Assembly (NCBI RefSeq): GCF_022811725.1
Contig: NZ_CP094527.1
Span: forward strand, 6,572,001 to 6,636,000
Length of the DNA: 64,000 nucleotides
Reading direction: 5' to 3'
Origin: Mucilaginibacter sp. SMC90
Lineage (GTDB): Bacteria > Bacteroidota > Bacteroidia > Sphingobacteriales > Sphingobacteriaceae
The translations under genes were made by a program, and so were the position numbers. Within the stretch, counting starts at the first letter, position 1; every line of letters starts with the position of its first letter. Below, in pieces: positions 50,301 to 58,194 of the stretch. The notes under the pieces are model-generated. The model searched no databases. It was not told the origin of the DNA and saw only the letters and a list, made by a program, of their open reading frames with translations.

Positions 50301-52487
50301 ATTTTGGCGCATAACTTTACCATTACCAACAGTAACCAGGTGCTGAGTGTTAACAGCAGTACACAGGAGTTCAACAGCCCGCTGAATATCAAATTCAATA
50401 ACTTCCATATTGAGGCCCTCACCAAAATGGCCAAGCAGGATTCGTTACAGGTAGGCGGTACCATTAATGGCGACGCTACAGTAAGCAATTTCCAGGCTGC
50501 GCCTGTATTTACGGCGGCTATCAATGTTAATGACTTTAATTTTAAGGGTGACACCGTAGGTAACATTGCCCTCAAAGTAAACAATCAAACCGAAAACGCT
50601 TATGCTGCACAAATGAGCATAACCGGCAAGGGTAACCAGGTAGACCTGAACGGCACCTACTATACCTCGCCCGAAAGCCGCTTTGACCTTGATCTGAATA
50701 TTGTGAACCTGAGCATGAAGAGTATTGAAGGCTTCAGCTTTGGCAGCTTAAGGAATGCCACGGGCAACATCACCGGGGCGCTTAAAATATCCGGTACTAC
50801 CACTGCGCCATCCGTTAGGGGCGATATCAACTTTAACAAAGTAGGCTTTAATGTGGCCATGCTTAACTCCTACTTCCGCATGCCGCAGGAAAGTATCACC
50901 TTTAATAATGAAGGTATCCGTTTTAATGACTTTACCCTGGTTGATTCAACCGGCAACAAAGCAGTGGTAAGCGGAAGTATCTACACCAAAACCTACACCG
51001 ACTTTGCCTTTGGCATGGATATCAACGCTAATAACTTCAGGGTTACAAATTCAACCGAAGCTGATAATAAACTTTATTACGGTAAACTTTATGTAGATAC
51101 CCGCATCAAGATCCGCGGTAATATGGCCAAACCGGTTGTAGATGCCAACCTTACTGTAAATGATAAAACCGATATGACCTTTGTGCTGCCTACTAATGAC
51201 CCGGCAGTAGAAGACCGTAAAGGTGTAGTTGACTTTATTGATAAGGATGCACCTAAAATGGACTCTATCCTATTGGCCCGGCAACTGGATTCACTCAAAA
51301 AATCGGATGTTACCGGATTGGATGTATCTGCAAACATCACCGTAAATAAAAATGCCGCGTTTACCATAGTGATTGATGAGCGCAATGGTGATGTGGTACA
51401 CCTTAAAGGCGAAGCCAACCTTAACGGAGGTATCGACCCGAGCGGTAAAATTAACCTTACCGGTACCTACGTGGTTAATTCAGGCTCATATAATTTAGCC
51501 TATGCTACTGTAAAACGTACTTTCAACTTTAAACAGGGCAGTACCATAGTGTGGACAGGCGACCCAACCAGTGCCAATATCGACCTTACTGCAATTTACG
51601 TAGCCAACGTGCCCCCTATCGACCTGGTTTCAAACCAGCTTTCGGACGCACAAAATAGTACTATGTACAAGCAGAAACTGCCTTTCAATGTTAACCTTAA
51701 CCTAAAAGATCAGCTGCTTACACCCAATATCAGCTTTGATATAGTATTGCCAGACAGTACCTACTCTGTATCATCAGATGTGGTAACCACAGTAAATACG
51801 CGCCTGACACAAATACGCCAGGATCCTAATGAGCTTAATAAACAGGTATTAGGCGTACTGGTGCTGGGCCACTTCATCGGCGATAACCCGCTGCAAAGCC
51901 AGGGGGCCGGGACATCTATTGAAGGAACTATCCGTAATAGCGTAAGTAGTTTATTATCTGATCAGTTAAACCGTTTGGCAGGCAGCCTGATCTCGGGTGT
52001 CGACCTTAACTTTGGTTTAACCTCCGGTGAGGATTATTCATCGGGAACGGCTACAAACCGAACCGATCTGAATGTTGGTCTTTCCAAACGTTTCCTGAGT
52101 GATAGGTTAACGGTAAGTGTTGGCAACAACTTTAATCTTGAAGGCAATCAGCAGGGACAAAAAGCTTCAAACATTGCGGGCGATGTATCCATAGCTTATA
52201 AATTGAGCAAGGATGGACGCTATACGCTTCGTGCTTATCGCCGCGATGAATTTATAGTGATACAGGGCCAGATCATAGAAACCGGTGTGGGCTTTACCCT
52301 AACTGTTGATTACAACCGTTTTAAAGAAATATTCCGTAAGCGTACTCCTGAAGAACGCAGGTTGCGCCGCGAGTACCAGCAAAAACAAAAAGAGGAAAAA
52401 CAAAAACAGCAGGAAGCAGATAAGGCGCTGGAACAAAAGAACATGCAGCAGCAACAGGACAACAAACCGCAAACTACTTCAAACTAA
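47319..52487 (+). CDS. tamB: TamB-like translocation and assembly module protein
   Basis: This ~1722-residue protein has one N-terminal membrane anchor (ILRITLKTILWILVSVVLL), a very long beta-helical body and the C-terminal DUF490/TamB domain (LNGGIDPSGKINLTGTYVVN, then NFKQGSTIVWTGDPTSANID, VLGHFIGDNPLQSQGAG). TamB spans the periplasm and moves phospholipids or helps outer membrane protein insertion. The start is uncertain: no ATG is in frame near it; TTG at 47319 (LKKILRITLK) fits the anchor best, and TTG at 47271 is the alternative. tamL starts 4 bp after its stop. The last ~40 residues are a Gln/Lys-rich helix (EEKQKQQEADKALEQKN). Confidence 0.9.
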   Translation: MKKILRITLKTILWILVSVVLLVILVVILIQVPAVQNFAKDKAVTFLQNKIHTKVKIGHISLGLPKLLVLEDVYFEDQKKDTLIAGEKLKVDISMLKLLHSQVEVNEINLQGITANVSRGADSVFNFDYIMKAFVGEQKKEVKPTDTTSTMKFSVDKIILDKINVKYKDAITGNDVKFLLGHFDTRVKDFDMDKMKFTIPKITLSDVNAKIIQTPTGPPPPDTATAPLNMDLNLGVIDISKIKVDYQSAEMGAKVDLSKFLVEMDKIDLKNQKVGIKSIELSDTKAGLSLAKPKTVAKAVVKAVKKLDTLVSSPSKSAWRATIGKVTFTNDNIKFDNEAQKAIPKGLDFGHMDIRILNAEAEEISYSPDTISGKINSFTFTEKSGLKINKFHTAFLYGPTNAYMNDLLLETPNTTLQKSVQVRYPSIDAITKNIGALGINANLDGSRLGLKDVLLLMPTMASMEPFKSSPGTVFKINGRVSGQVNNLDIPNLEVTGLSSTHIKASAKMKGLPDVNKATFDVNIADFSTSRSDIDKLAPAGSIPPNVSIPEKMSLKGNFKGSMYTFNTKMGLRSSYGAVDLVAALKNGQNKSAATYTANIKANELNVGALTKQPQMVGRITMSANIKGTSLDPKKASIAFNGNVAKAYVKGYTYQNLVMKGTSSNGAYTAIATMKDPNINFSLDAKANLNKKYPAVKATLNVDSINLKNLHFVADDMRFHGKIVADVPTADPDYLNANIKATDLLVVNKGQRIQMDTISLISTASADSSTLRLKTPVMTAHMAGKYKLTQIAPAMQDVINKYFNTAIAGGQQVAVKTKGGKTVKTKPAPVVKYDAQQFKFEARLVKTPLLTQFAPDLKQLDPVLLNGSFNSQTGELIVKGSLPKVVYGTNTVNKATLNINTSNNALNYNFSVDEVKVGSSVDLLYTSISGAAQDNKAGLSIQIRDAAKKERFRIAGTFSILPNEYQFSFNKDGLLLDYLPWAVSDDNFLQYGPKGILAHNFTITNSNQVLSVNSSTQEFNSPLNIKFNNFHIEALTKMAKQDSLQVGGTINGDATVSNFQAAPVFTAAINVNDFNFKGDTVGNIALKVNNQTENAYAAQMSITGKGNQVDLNGTYYTSPESRFDLDLNIVNLSMKSIEGFSFGSLRNATGNITGALKISGTTTAPSVRGDINFNKVGFNVAMLNSYFRMPQESITFNNEGIRFNDFTLVDSTGNKAVVSGSIYTKTYTDFAFGMDINANNFRVTNSTEADNKLYYGKLYVDTRIKIRGNMAKPVVDANLTVNDKTDMTFVLPTNDPAVEDRKGVVDFIDKDAPKMDSILLARQLDSLKKSDVTGLDVSANITVNKNAAFTIVIDERNGDVVHLKGEANLNGGIDPSGKINLTGTYVVNSGSYNLAYATVKRTFNFKQGSTIVWTGDPTSANIDLTAIYVANVPPIDLVSNQLSDAQNSTMYKQKLPFNVNLNLKDQLLTPNISFDIVLPDSTYSVSSDVVTTVNTRLTQIRQDPNELNKQVLGVLVLGHFIGDNPLQSQGAGTSIEGTIRNSVSSLLSDQLNRLAGSLISGVDLNFGLTSGEDYSSGTATNRTDLNVGLSKRFLSDRLTVSVGNNFNLEGNQQGQKASNIAGDVSIAYKLSKDGRYTLRAYRRDEFIVIQGQIIETGVGFTLTVDYNRFKEIFRKRTPEERRLRREYQQKQKEEKQKQQEADKALEQKNMQQQQDNKPQTTSN

Positions 52488-52491
52488 GCCC

Positions 52492-54774
52492 ATGACCAAA
52501 CATTTAAAATATATACTGCTTTTATCATCTGTTTTACTGAGTGCCTGCAGTACAACTAAATTTTTGGCGCCAGGCCAAAAGTTGTATACAGGCGGCGAAG
52601 TGGTGATAAAAGATTCGGTTTTGAAAAAGAGCGAGAAAAACGCTTTGAGTGAAGAACTTGGCACTTTGTTAAGGCCTGTGCCCAACAGCACTATATTAGG
52701 CATGCGCTTTAAACTATGGCTTTACTTTAAAACTAAAACCAACAAAACTAAAGGCCTGGCCCACTGGCTAAACAAAAAAGGTGAACCACCGGTACTCATC
52801 AGCTCCGTAAACCTCGACCAAAACAGCAAGATCCTTCAAAACAGGTTACAAAACGAAAGCTTTTTCCAGGCGCAGGTAAGCGGTGATACCGTAAGCAAAA
52901 AACCCACATCAAAAGTTGCCAAAGCTGTTTATACAGCAGTAACAGGGCCGGGTTACAAAATCAGGAAAGTTATCTTCCCTCAAGGTAACCGCACCATTGA
53001 TACGGCTGTTGCCGGCACCTCGGCAAAAACGCTGTTAAAGGTTGGCAACAAATACAACCTTGATGTAATTAAAACGGAACGCCTGCGTATAGATGCCAAA
53101 TTAAAGGAAGAAGGTTTTTATTACTTTTCGCCCGAAGATCTGATCATGCACGTGGATAGTACTATAGCCGGCCACCAGGTTGATATATTTGTAGCGGTAA
53201 AAAACGAAACATCAGGCCGCGCTCAAAATATATACACTATCAACAATATTTATGTTTATCCGAGCTATACGTTAAGAGATACTTCACTAATGAAAGACAA
53301 AGCTGTCTTTTATAAATGGTATAATATTGTAGAACGCCGTAAAACGGTGCACACTTACGTATTTGCCAACACCGTATTGATGCACCCCGGCGAAGTTTAT
53401 AACCGTACCGAGCACAACAACTCGCTCAATCGCTTTATTAATCTCGGCCCTTATAAGTTTGTTAAAAATCGCTTTGAGGATGTGTCTGCCGATTCATCAA
53501 AACTTGATGTTTATTACTTCTTAACCCAATACAAAAAGAAATCCCTGTCGCTTGATATCCTTGGCCGTACAACATCGGCCAATTATACAGGTACGCAGGT
53601 TAACCTTAACTGGCTTAACCGCAATGCCTTTAAAGGGGCCGAATCGTTAAAAATAACCCTTTTCGGAAGTACCGATGTGCAGGCAGGCGGGCAAAACGCA
53701 GGCTATAACGTGTATCAGGCGGGTATCCAAACAACACTTTCATGGCCGCGTTTTATAGGACCGATCTATCCAAAAGCGGCTGATGCCTACATCCCTCACA
53801 CTAATCTGAGTCTGGGCTATTCAATAGTAAACAGGCAAAAGCTGTATAATTTAAATTCGTTTAACTTATCGTTTGGTTACCAGTGGCGCGAAACAGAACA
53901 CCGTTCGCACGAGCTTAACCTCATCAATTTCCAGTTTGTAAATCCGCTGAGCGTATCTGACGAATATAAAGCAACTATCAACCCTGCCAACGGCCCGGTT
54001 AACCCTGCCCTGAAACACGTAATTGATAAGCAGTTTATTTTAGGGCCAAGTTACAGCTACACCTTCACCAACACCAACGAGGATTACCGCACCAACACAT
54101 TTTACTATAACGGCAAGGTGACCTTATCAAATAATATATACGGTTTGGTGACCGGTGCCGATAGCGCAGGCGGCAAACCTAAAAAGCTTTTCGGGGCTAT
54201 ATTTAACCAGTTTGTGAAGTTCGAGAACGAGATCAGGTATTTTCACAAAACCGCGCCAAACAGTACCATTGCCACAAGGTTTATAGTGGGCGTTGGCTTA
54301 CCATATGGCAACTCTACCCAGCTGCCATACAGCCAGCAATTTTTTATAGGCGGACCAAACAGTTTGCGTGGTTTCCGGGCAAGGGCCATAGGGCCGGGCT
54401 CATTTGATTCGCAAGTGGGCGTAGGTACCGGAGGCTTCCTGGCAGATGAATCTGGTGATATCAAGATAGAAGCCAACATTGAATACAGGCCAAAATTATT
54501 CAGTATTGTACGCGGTGCATTGTTTGTTGATGCCGGAAATATCTGGTTATTACACTCAAACAGTCAGCAACCCGGAGCAGTGTTTAGTAACAAGTTTTAC
54601 AACGATATTGCTGTTGATGCCGGCTTCGGCTTAAGGTTTGATTTAACTGTACTGGTGCTCCGTACCGATCTGGGTATTCCGCTGCGTACACCATACGTTC
54701 GTGCCAATGAGCCGCGCTGGGACTTTAATTTTAACCGTAGCGTATTTAACCTTGCAATTGGTTATCCATTTTAA
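52492..54774 (+). CDS. tamL: TamL: lipoprotein BamA/TamA-family outer membrane protein
   Basis: This 760-residue Omp85 protein has a lipoprotein signal (LLSSVLLSACSTTK, lipidated Cys near 19), POTRA-like domains (about residues 35-390) and a C-terminal 16-stranded barrel ending ...NRSVFNLAIGYPF. FFIGGPNSLRGFRARAIGPG contains the VRGF/LRGF motif of the Omp85 barrel. The lipidation is characteristic of Bacteroidota TamL, a TamA variant that pairs with TamB. I chose ATG 52492 because it starts the signal peptide; the frame is open to 52306 but overlaps tamB. It is co-transcribed with tamB. Confidence 0.9.
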   Translation: MTKHLKYILLLSSVLLSACSTTKFLAPGQKLYTGGEVVIKDSVLKKSEKNALSEELGTLLRPVPNSTILGMRFKLWLYFKTKTNKTKGLAHWLNKKGEPPVLISSVNLDQNSKILQNRLQNESFFQAQVSGDTVSKKPTSKVAKAVYTAVTGPGYKIRKVIFPQGNRTIDTAVAGTSAKTLLKVGNKYNLDVIKTERLRIDAKLKEEGFYYFSPEDLIMHVDSTIAGHQVDIFVAVKNETSGRAQNIYTINNIYVYPSYTLRDTSLMKDKAVFYKWYNIVERRKTVHTYVFANTVLMHPGEVYNRTEHNNSLNRFINLGPYKFVKNRFEDVSADSSKLDVYYFLTQYKKKSLSLDILGRTTSANYTGTQVNLNWLNRNAFKGAESLKITLFGSTDVQAGGQNAGYNVYQAGIQTTLSWPRFIGPIYPKAADAYIPHTNLSLGYSIVNRQKLYNLNSFNLSFGYQWRETEHRSHELNLINFQFVNPLSVSDEYKATINPANGPVNPALKHVIDKQFILGPSYSYTFTNTNEDYRTNTFYYNGKVTLSNNIYGLVTGADSAGGKPKKLFGAIFNQFVKFENEIRYFHKTAPNSTIATRFIVGVGLPYGNSTQLPYSQQFFIGGPNSLRGFRARAIGPGSFDSQVGVGTGGFLADESGDIKIEANIEYRPKLFSIVRGALFVDAGNIWLLHSNSQQPGAVFSNKFYNDIAVDAGFGLRFDLTVLVLRTDLGIPLRTPYVRANEPRWDFNFNRSVFNLAIGYPF

Positions 54775-54792
54775 ACGGCTTATCCCATATAG

Positions 54793-54822
54793 CTGAAGCC
54801 CTGGTTATTGCCAGGGCTTTTC
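54793..54822 (+). terminator. Rho-independent terminator of tamB-tamL
   Basis: AAGCCCTGG and CCAGGGCTT form a stem around TTATTG and are followed by TTCTG. It lies about 20 bp after the tamL stop. Confidence 0.8.
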
Positions 54823-54837
54823 TGTTTGAATCTACCG

Positions 54838-54880
54838 CTTTAATCTGCACATTTGCACATCTGTAATTATAACATCTACC
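54838..54880. repeat. TGCACAT iterated words upstream of the retropepsin-like gene
   Basis: AATCTGCACATTTGCACATC precedes the ATG at 54881; the same words occur at 4940-4968 and 14262-14333. Their position just before start codons in two cases could mean a role in transcription, or simple mobile spacing. Confidence 0.5.
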
Positions 54881-55345
54881 ATGATCATAACTGTTCCGCT
54901 TCGTATTATTGACCTGCACGACGATGGCTTTCACCCCCTGGTTGAAGTGATCCTGTTTGGAAAAACTTTTACTATGGTACTGGATACCGGCGCATCTAAA
55001 ACAGCTTTTGATCAAACTACATTGACCGAGGCCAATGAAACCATGAACATATTGGCCAGCGAGAAACTTTCAACCGGTCTCGGCACCAATACCATGGAGT
55101 CTTTCACTGCAACAGTAAGTGACATGTACATTGGCGAACTGCCCGTTGCCGAATTTGAAGCAGCTGTACTTGACCTGTCAACCATTAATGTAGCTTACGG
55201 TCAAATGGGCCATCCGCTGGTACTTGGGGTTTTAGGCGGAGATATTTTAATGAAGTATAAAGCAGTAATTGATTACGGGCAACAAATACTAAAACTAAAA
55301 AAGCCCCGGTCTTTTAAACGCAGGGCTATGCATATAATAAAATAG
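54881..55345 (+). CDS. Retropepsin-like aspartic protease
   Basis: This 154-residue single-domain protein has the DTGASKTAFD motif (catalytic Asp35) and a second half with LGGDILMKYKAVIDYG, the hydrophobic Gly-Gly flap-side strand of this family. It has no signal peptide, so it may act in the cytoplasm as a homodimer. Substrate unknown. It starts 106 bp after tamL, beyond a terminator. Confidence 0.85.
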   Translation: MIITVPLRIIDLHDDGFHPLVEVILFGKTFTMVLDTGASKTAFDQTTLTEANETMNILASEKLSTGLGTNTMESFTATVSDMYIGELPVAEFEAAVLDLSTINVAYGQMGHPLVLGVLGGDILMKYKAVIDYGQQILKLKKPRSFKRRAMHIIK

Positions 55346-55352
55346 CAAAGAT

Positions 55353-56015
55353 CTAATTGATCATATTTACTTTAAATTCTTCCTTGCTTAGTTTGAAAAA
55401 AGCAAGAAAGTATACAGCAAACAATACCATACCTGCGGTAACTAAGATAACATCCGGCTTAAATCTGATTCCGTTAATTACCCCGGTTACAAGTAAGGCG
55501 CAAGCAGCGCAAAAAATACGTATTGGCAGCATGCTCAGGTTAGCCATCATGCTGTCACGAATGGATCTTTTGGTATCGCCAAAAACATAACCTGTAAAAT
55601 AATACCTTAAAGGGATCACGAAATAGGGTAGTAAGGTCATTCCCCAAAACAGCCATTTAATGGTGTGATTACTCAATAATTCTTTATTTAATATTTGATA
55701 CAGGCCCCACGCAAAACAGGCTACAAAAATCACTGCCGGAAACTTGAAAAAAGATATAAAATAATTGAACTGCTTTTTTCTCAGATCACGCTCCATTGCT
55801 TTTTTGCAATCACGTTCCAAACTGATGAGGCGGTTGTGTCCGCCAAAATCCACATGAATAATCTGGTTAACTGCTGTTTCAAAGCTGTAATCGCCTGGCT
55901 TGTTTTGGAGCGCGCTAATAATATGATCGTAAACTTCCTCGTAGGTTTCACGGTAGATAAATACCTTGCGCAGGTAATATTTCAATAATTCATCCTGACG
56001 TGCATCTGGTTTCAT
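55353..56015 (-). CDS. Membrane protein of the PadR cassette, paralogue 2
   Basis: This 220-residue protein has a soluble N-terminus (about 100 residues, YRETYEEVYDHIISALQNKP) and four membrane segments in the C-terminal half. It is a paralogue of 57058-57720: same length and layout, with the pattern YxxxYxEVYDHIxSAL...E...QxxVxxxxGG in both. Such PadR-linked proteins (compare DUF1700) are thought to be membrane proteins controlled by PadR. Function unknown. An alpha/beta hydrolase gene lies between the two paralogues. Confidence 0.78.
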   Translation of the reverse strand: MKPDARQDELLKYYLRKVFIYRETYEEVYDHIISALQNKPGDYSFETAVNQIIHVDFGGHNRLISLERDCKKAMERDLRKKQFNYFISFFKFPAVIFVACFAWGLYQILNKELLSNHTIKWLFWGMTLLPYFVIPLRYYFTGYVFGDTKRSIRDSMMANLSMLPIRIFCAACALLVTGVINGIRFKPDVILVTAGMVLFAVYFLAFFKLSKEEFKVNMIN

Positions 56016-56086
56016 ATAATGTAAGGTTTCTTCTAAAAAATAAGACTACTGTAAATTGAAGTAAATAGGAACATAATTACTCTTCA

Positions 56087-57010
56087 CTATTTAAGCCATT
56101 TGTTAAAGTAAAAAATAAACTTTGCTTGCTGATCAATAAAAACCGTATGTGAACAATTGTCGATGTAGCGAAAACGTTTGATGCCGATTATATTTTTCAG
56201 GTTACTGATTTGTTGAATGGAATAAAGCCCATCCTGCCTACCGTATAAGGCATAAATGCTCATACCTTTATTGTGAAGAGCTGTTAATATTGGGCTGATA
56301 TCTATATTTTTTAAACGCTCATTTTTCCAAAACGTGTGTACCGATTCCTCGTTTTTAACATACTTGCTAATTGTGGTATCAGAATTATAGGTTGCGTAAA
56401 TTGATTTCGCAAGATTATTCGGATGTCCTACCATGAAAAACCCGTTCCGGGAAGCATGCTTGAAGGTACTATCTCTGTACTCAACAGAATTTTTATCCAT
56501 TTGCTCAATTTTTGATATTTCACTTAATCTTATTGTATCGCCTTTTTGCTGATATATCTGCCTGGTTGTTTTTAAGATTGTATTGTATGATTCTTGTTGA
56601 GATATTAGTGAACTTACTAACACAATGGCGCTTATTTTTTCAGGATATTTTTGAGCAAATAATGTCGTAACTAAACCGCCGAAGCTAAACCCTATGAGTG
56701 TGGCTTTTTTTAAACTGTATTTCTTATAAATCCTATTTAGATCCAGAAAAGCTTCTTCATAAGTCATTTTAGCAGCCGGATCAACAGATCTTCCTTCGCC
56801 GCGCCTATCATAAATCACTACGTAAAATCCTTGATCGGCCAATTTTTGCGCCGTTGTAGCTTCAAAGTAAACAGAACTACTGCTGGGCCCGCCATGCATA
56901 AATATAACGGCCTTATTGTTAGTGTTACCAAATGCTTTACTATAGAGTTGTTGGCTATTGGCTATACAAGTTATAAAAACTAAAGATAAAAGAATAGTGA
57001 GCTTTTTCAT
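56087..57010 (-). CDS. Exported alpha/beta hydrolase
   Basis: This 307-residue protein has a signal peptide (LTILLSLVFITCIANSQ) and an alpha/beta-hydrolase domain with HGGPSSSS (oxyanion HGG, about residues 39-41), DRRGEGRS and the nucleophile elbow GFSFGG (Ser near 109). RFRYIDNCSHTVFIDQQ supplies the catalytic His. The pattern is close to proline iminopeptidase-type or lactonase enzymes; the substrate is unknown. The gene is AT-richer than its neighbours and separates the two paralogous membrane proteins, so it may be an insertion. Confidence 0.85.
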   Translation of the reverse strand: MKKLTILLSLVFITCIANSQQLYSKAFGNTNNKAVIFMHGGPSSSSVYFEATTAQKLADQGFYVVIYDRRGEGRSVDPAAKMTYEEAFLDLNRIYKKYSLKKATLIGFSFGGLVTTLFAQKYPEKISAIVLVSSLISQQESYNTILKTTRQIYQQKGDTIRLSEISKIEQMDKNSVEYRDSTFKHASRNGFFMVGHPNNLAKSIYATYNSDTTISKYVKNEESVHTFWKNERLKNIDISPILTALHNKGMSIYALYGRQDGLYSIQQISNLKNIIGIKRFRYIDNCSHTVFIDQQAKFIFYFNKWLK

Positions 57011-57057
57011 TGGTAGCGACCTGTGACATTAGGTTGTTTGCAAATGTAGGTTAGGTT

Positions 57058-57720
57058 TTAACGGCTTAAGGAGCTTGATGATTTAAACTGCCTGCAAAAA
57101 TGTATGGAGGCAAGGTTCAACAAAGTAAACAACATCATTACTATAACCAATATTATTATTGGGGTGTTAGCGATAATTCCAGGTGATACTAAATAAATCA
57201 CATTAAAGAAAATAGCAGCCGATATCGATGCCTTCTTAATTAAATGCATCCTGAAAAATGAAAGCTTACCATCAACCGTTGTCATTACCCGGTCCCGAAA
57301 TAAAAAATAAGCATACACCGTGGGTGAACAAGCCATTAAAATATACATTACAAATACAAACGATTTTACCAATCCAACATCGGGAAGCTTGAGGCTCAGC
57401 AACAGCACCACAATTGCAAAACCAAGCATTGGCCAGGTGAGGTAATGGTTTAAACTTTGCACCCAGAGCTTTTTTAAACCTTCTTTGTATATGTTTTCAT
57501 GTTCAACCACAAGCTTTTTTATGCCATCTGTTCCTCCAAGGTGCATATCAACCACCTGCTGAAACAGGCTTTCAATATCACGGCTGTCGCCGGCACGACG
57601 GCGCTCTTCAATGGCAGACATAACATGATCAAGAATTTCGTTGTACACATTCCGGTATTTGATTTCGTATACTTTCATACGCTCCTCAATCCATTTTGAT
57701 TCATCTGCCCGGAGTTTCAT
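57058..57720 (-). CDS. Membrane protein of the PadR cassette, paralogue 1
   Basis: This 220-residue protein has a soluble N-terminal part (about residues 1-95, KYRNVYNEILDHVMSAIEER) and four membrane segments (LTWPMLGFAIVVLLLSL, SFVFVMYILMACSPTV and two more). It is a paralogue of 55353-56015. It starts inside the PadR stop (ATGA overlap), so PadR and it are translationally coupled. Such pairs usually place a membrane sensor or effector under a PadR repressor. Confidence 0.8.
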   Translation of the reverse strand: MKLRADESKWIEERMKVYEIKYRNVYNEILDHVMSAIEERRRAGDSRDIESLFQQVVDMHLGGTDGIKKLVVEHENIYKEGLKKLWVQSLNHYLTWPMLGFAIVVLLLSLKLPDVGLVKSFVFVMYILMACSPTVYAYFLFRDRVMTTVDGKLSFFRMHLIKKASISAAIFFNVIYLVSPGIIANTPIIILVIVMMLFTLLNLASIHFCRQFKSSSSLSR

Positions 57721-58055
57721 TTTACCGTGGGTTTAAGGTTTAATAATGCCTGTAACTGCTCAATAAACAATTGCGCGTCGCTCACTTTACTGGTTACCTC
57801 TTTACCACCCTGCTCGGTTAGGCGGTAATATTTACGTACCCGGTTATCAACCACCCGGGTAAAAGTTTCCAGCAACCCATCGGCCTCCAGCTTATGCAGG
57901 GCCGGATACAGGGCCCCTTCCGTAAGCATGATCTCACCTGCGGTAACCTCTTTTACCTTTTGTGTAATCTCGTAACCATACATCTGGGCGTTGTCTTCCA
58001 GCAGTTTTAGTATAATGGTTTGCAGGGTACCTTTTAGTAGTGGGTTTGTGCTCAT
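57717..58055 (-). CDS. PadR family transcriptional regulator
   Basis: This 112-residue winged-helix regulator has the PadR core: LKGTLQTIILKLLEDNAQMY, GYEITQKVKEVTAGEIMLTE, GALYPALHKLEADGLLET and a C-terminal coiled-coil (AQLFIEQLQALL). I chose ATG 58055 (MSTNPLLKGTL), since earlier residues are not family-like. A perfect 13-bp inverted repeat lies 18-50 bp upstream, a likely operator, so it is probably autoregulated. It heads a unit with the paralogous membrane proteins. Confidence 0.93.
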   Translation of the reverse strand: MSTNPLLKGTLQTIILKLLEDNAQMYGYEITQKVKEVTAGEIMLTEGALYPALHKLEADGLLETFTRVVDNRVRKYYRLTEQGGKEVTSKVSDAQLFIEQLQALLNLKPTVK

Positions 58056-58073
58056 AGAGTAAATATATAAATA

Positions 58074-58106
58074 AATTATATACATAATAAAACTATGTAT
58101 ATAATT
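58074..58106. promoter_or_regulatory. Candidate PadR operator (perfect 13-bp inverted repeat)
   Basis: AATTATATACATA (58074-58086) and TATGTATATAATT (58094-58106) are exact complements separated by 7 bp. The ATAC...GTAT half-sites are like those of PadR repressors (ATGT/ACAT palindromes). The repeat lies between the gyrB terminator and the PadR start. Function is inferred. Confidence 0.7.
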
Positions 58107-58121
58107 TAAAAAGTAACATGC

Positions 58122-58158
58122 AAAAAGCCCCGCTTTCTTTGCAAAAAGCGGGGCTTAA
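58122..58158 (-). terminator. Rho-independent terminator of gyrB
   Basis: On the minus strand AAGCCCCGCTTT and AAAGCGGGGCTT form a 12-bp stem around a short loop and are followed by TTTTT. It lies about 37 bp after the gyrB stop and separates gyrB from the PadR unit. Confidence 0.85.
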
Positions 58159-58194
58159 TTATATCAACCTTTCTTTGCCCTTTAGGGGCTGGGG

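Noticed and set aside
52306..52491. Extension of the tamL frame into tamB
   Set aside because: It overlaps the Lys/Gln-rich 3' end of tamB in another frame and would place 62 residues before a clear lipoprotein signal peptide.
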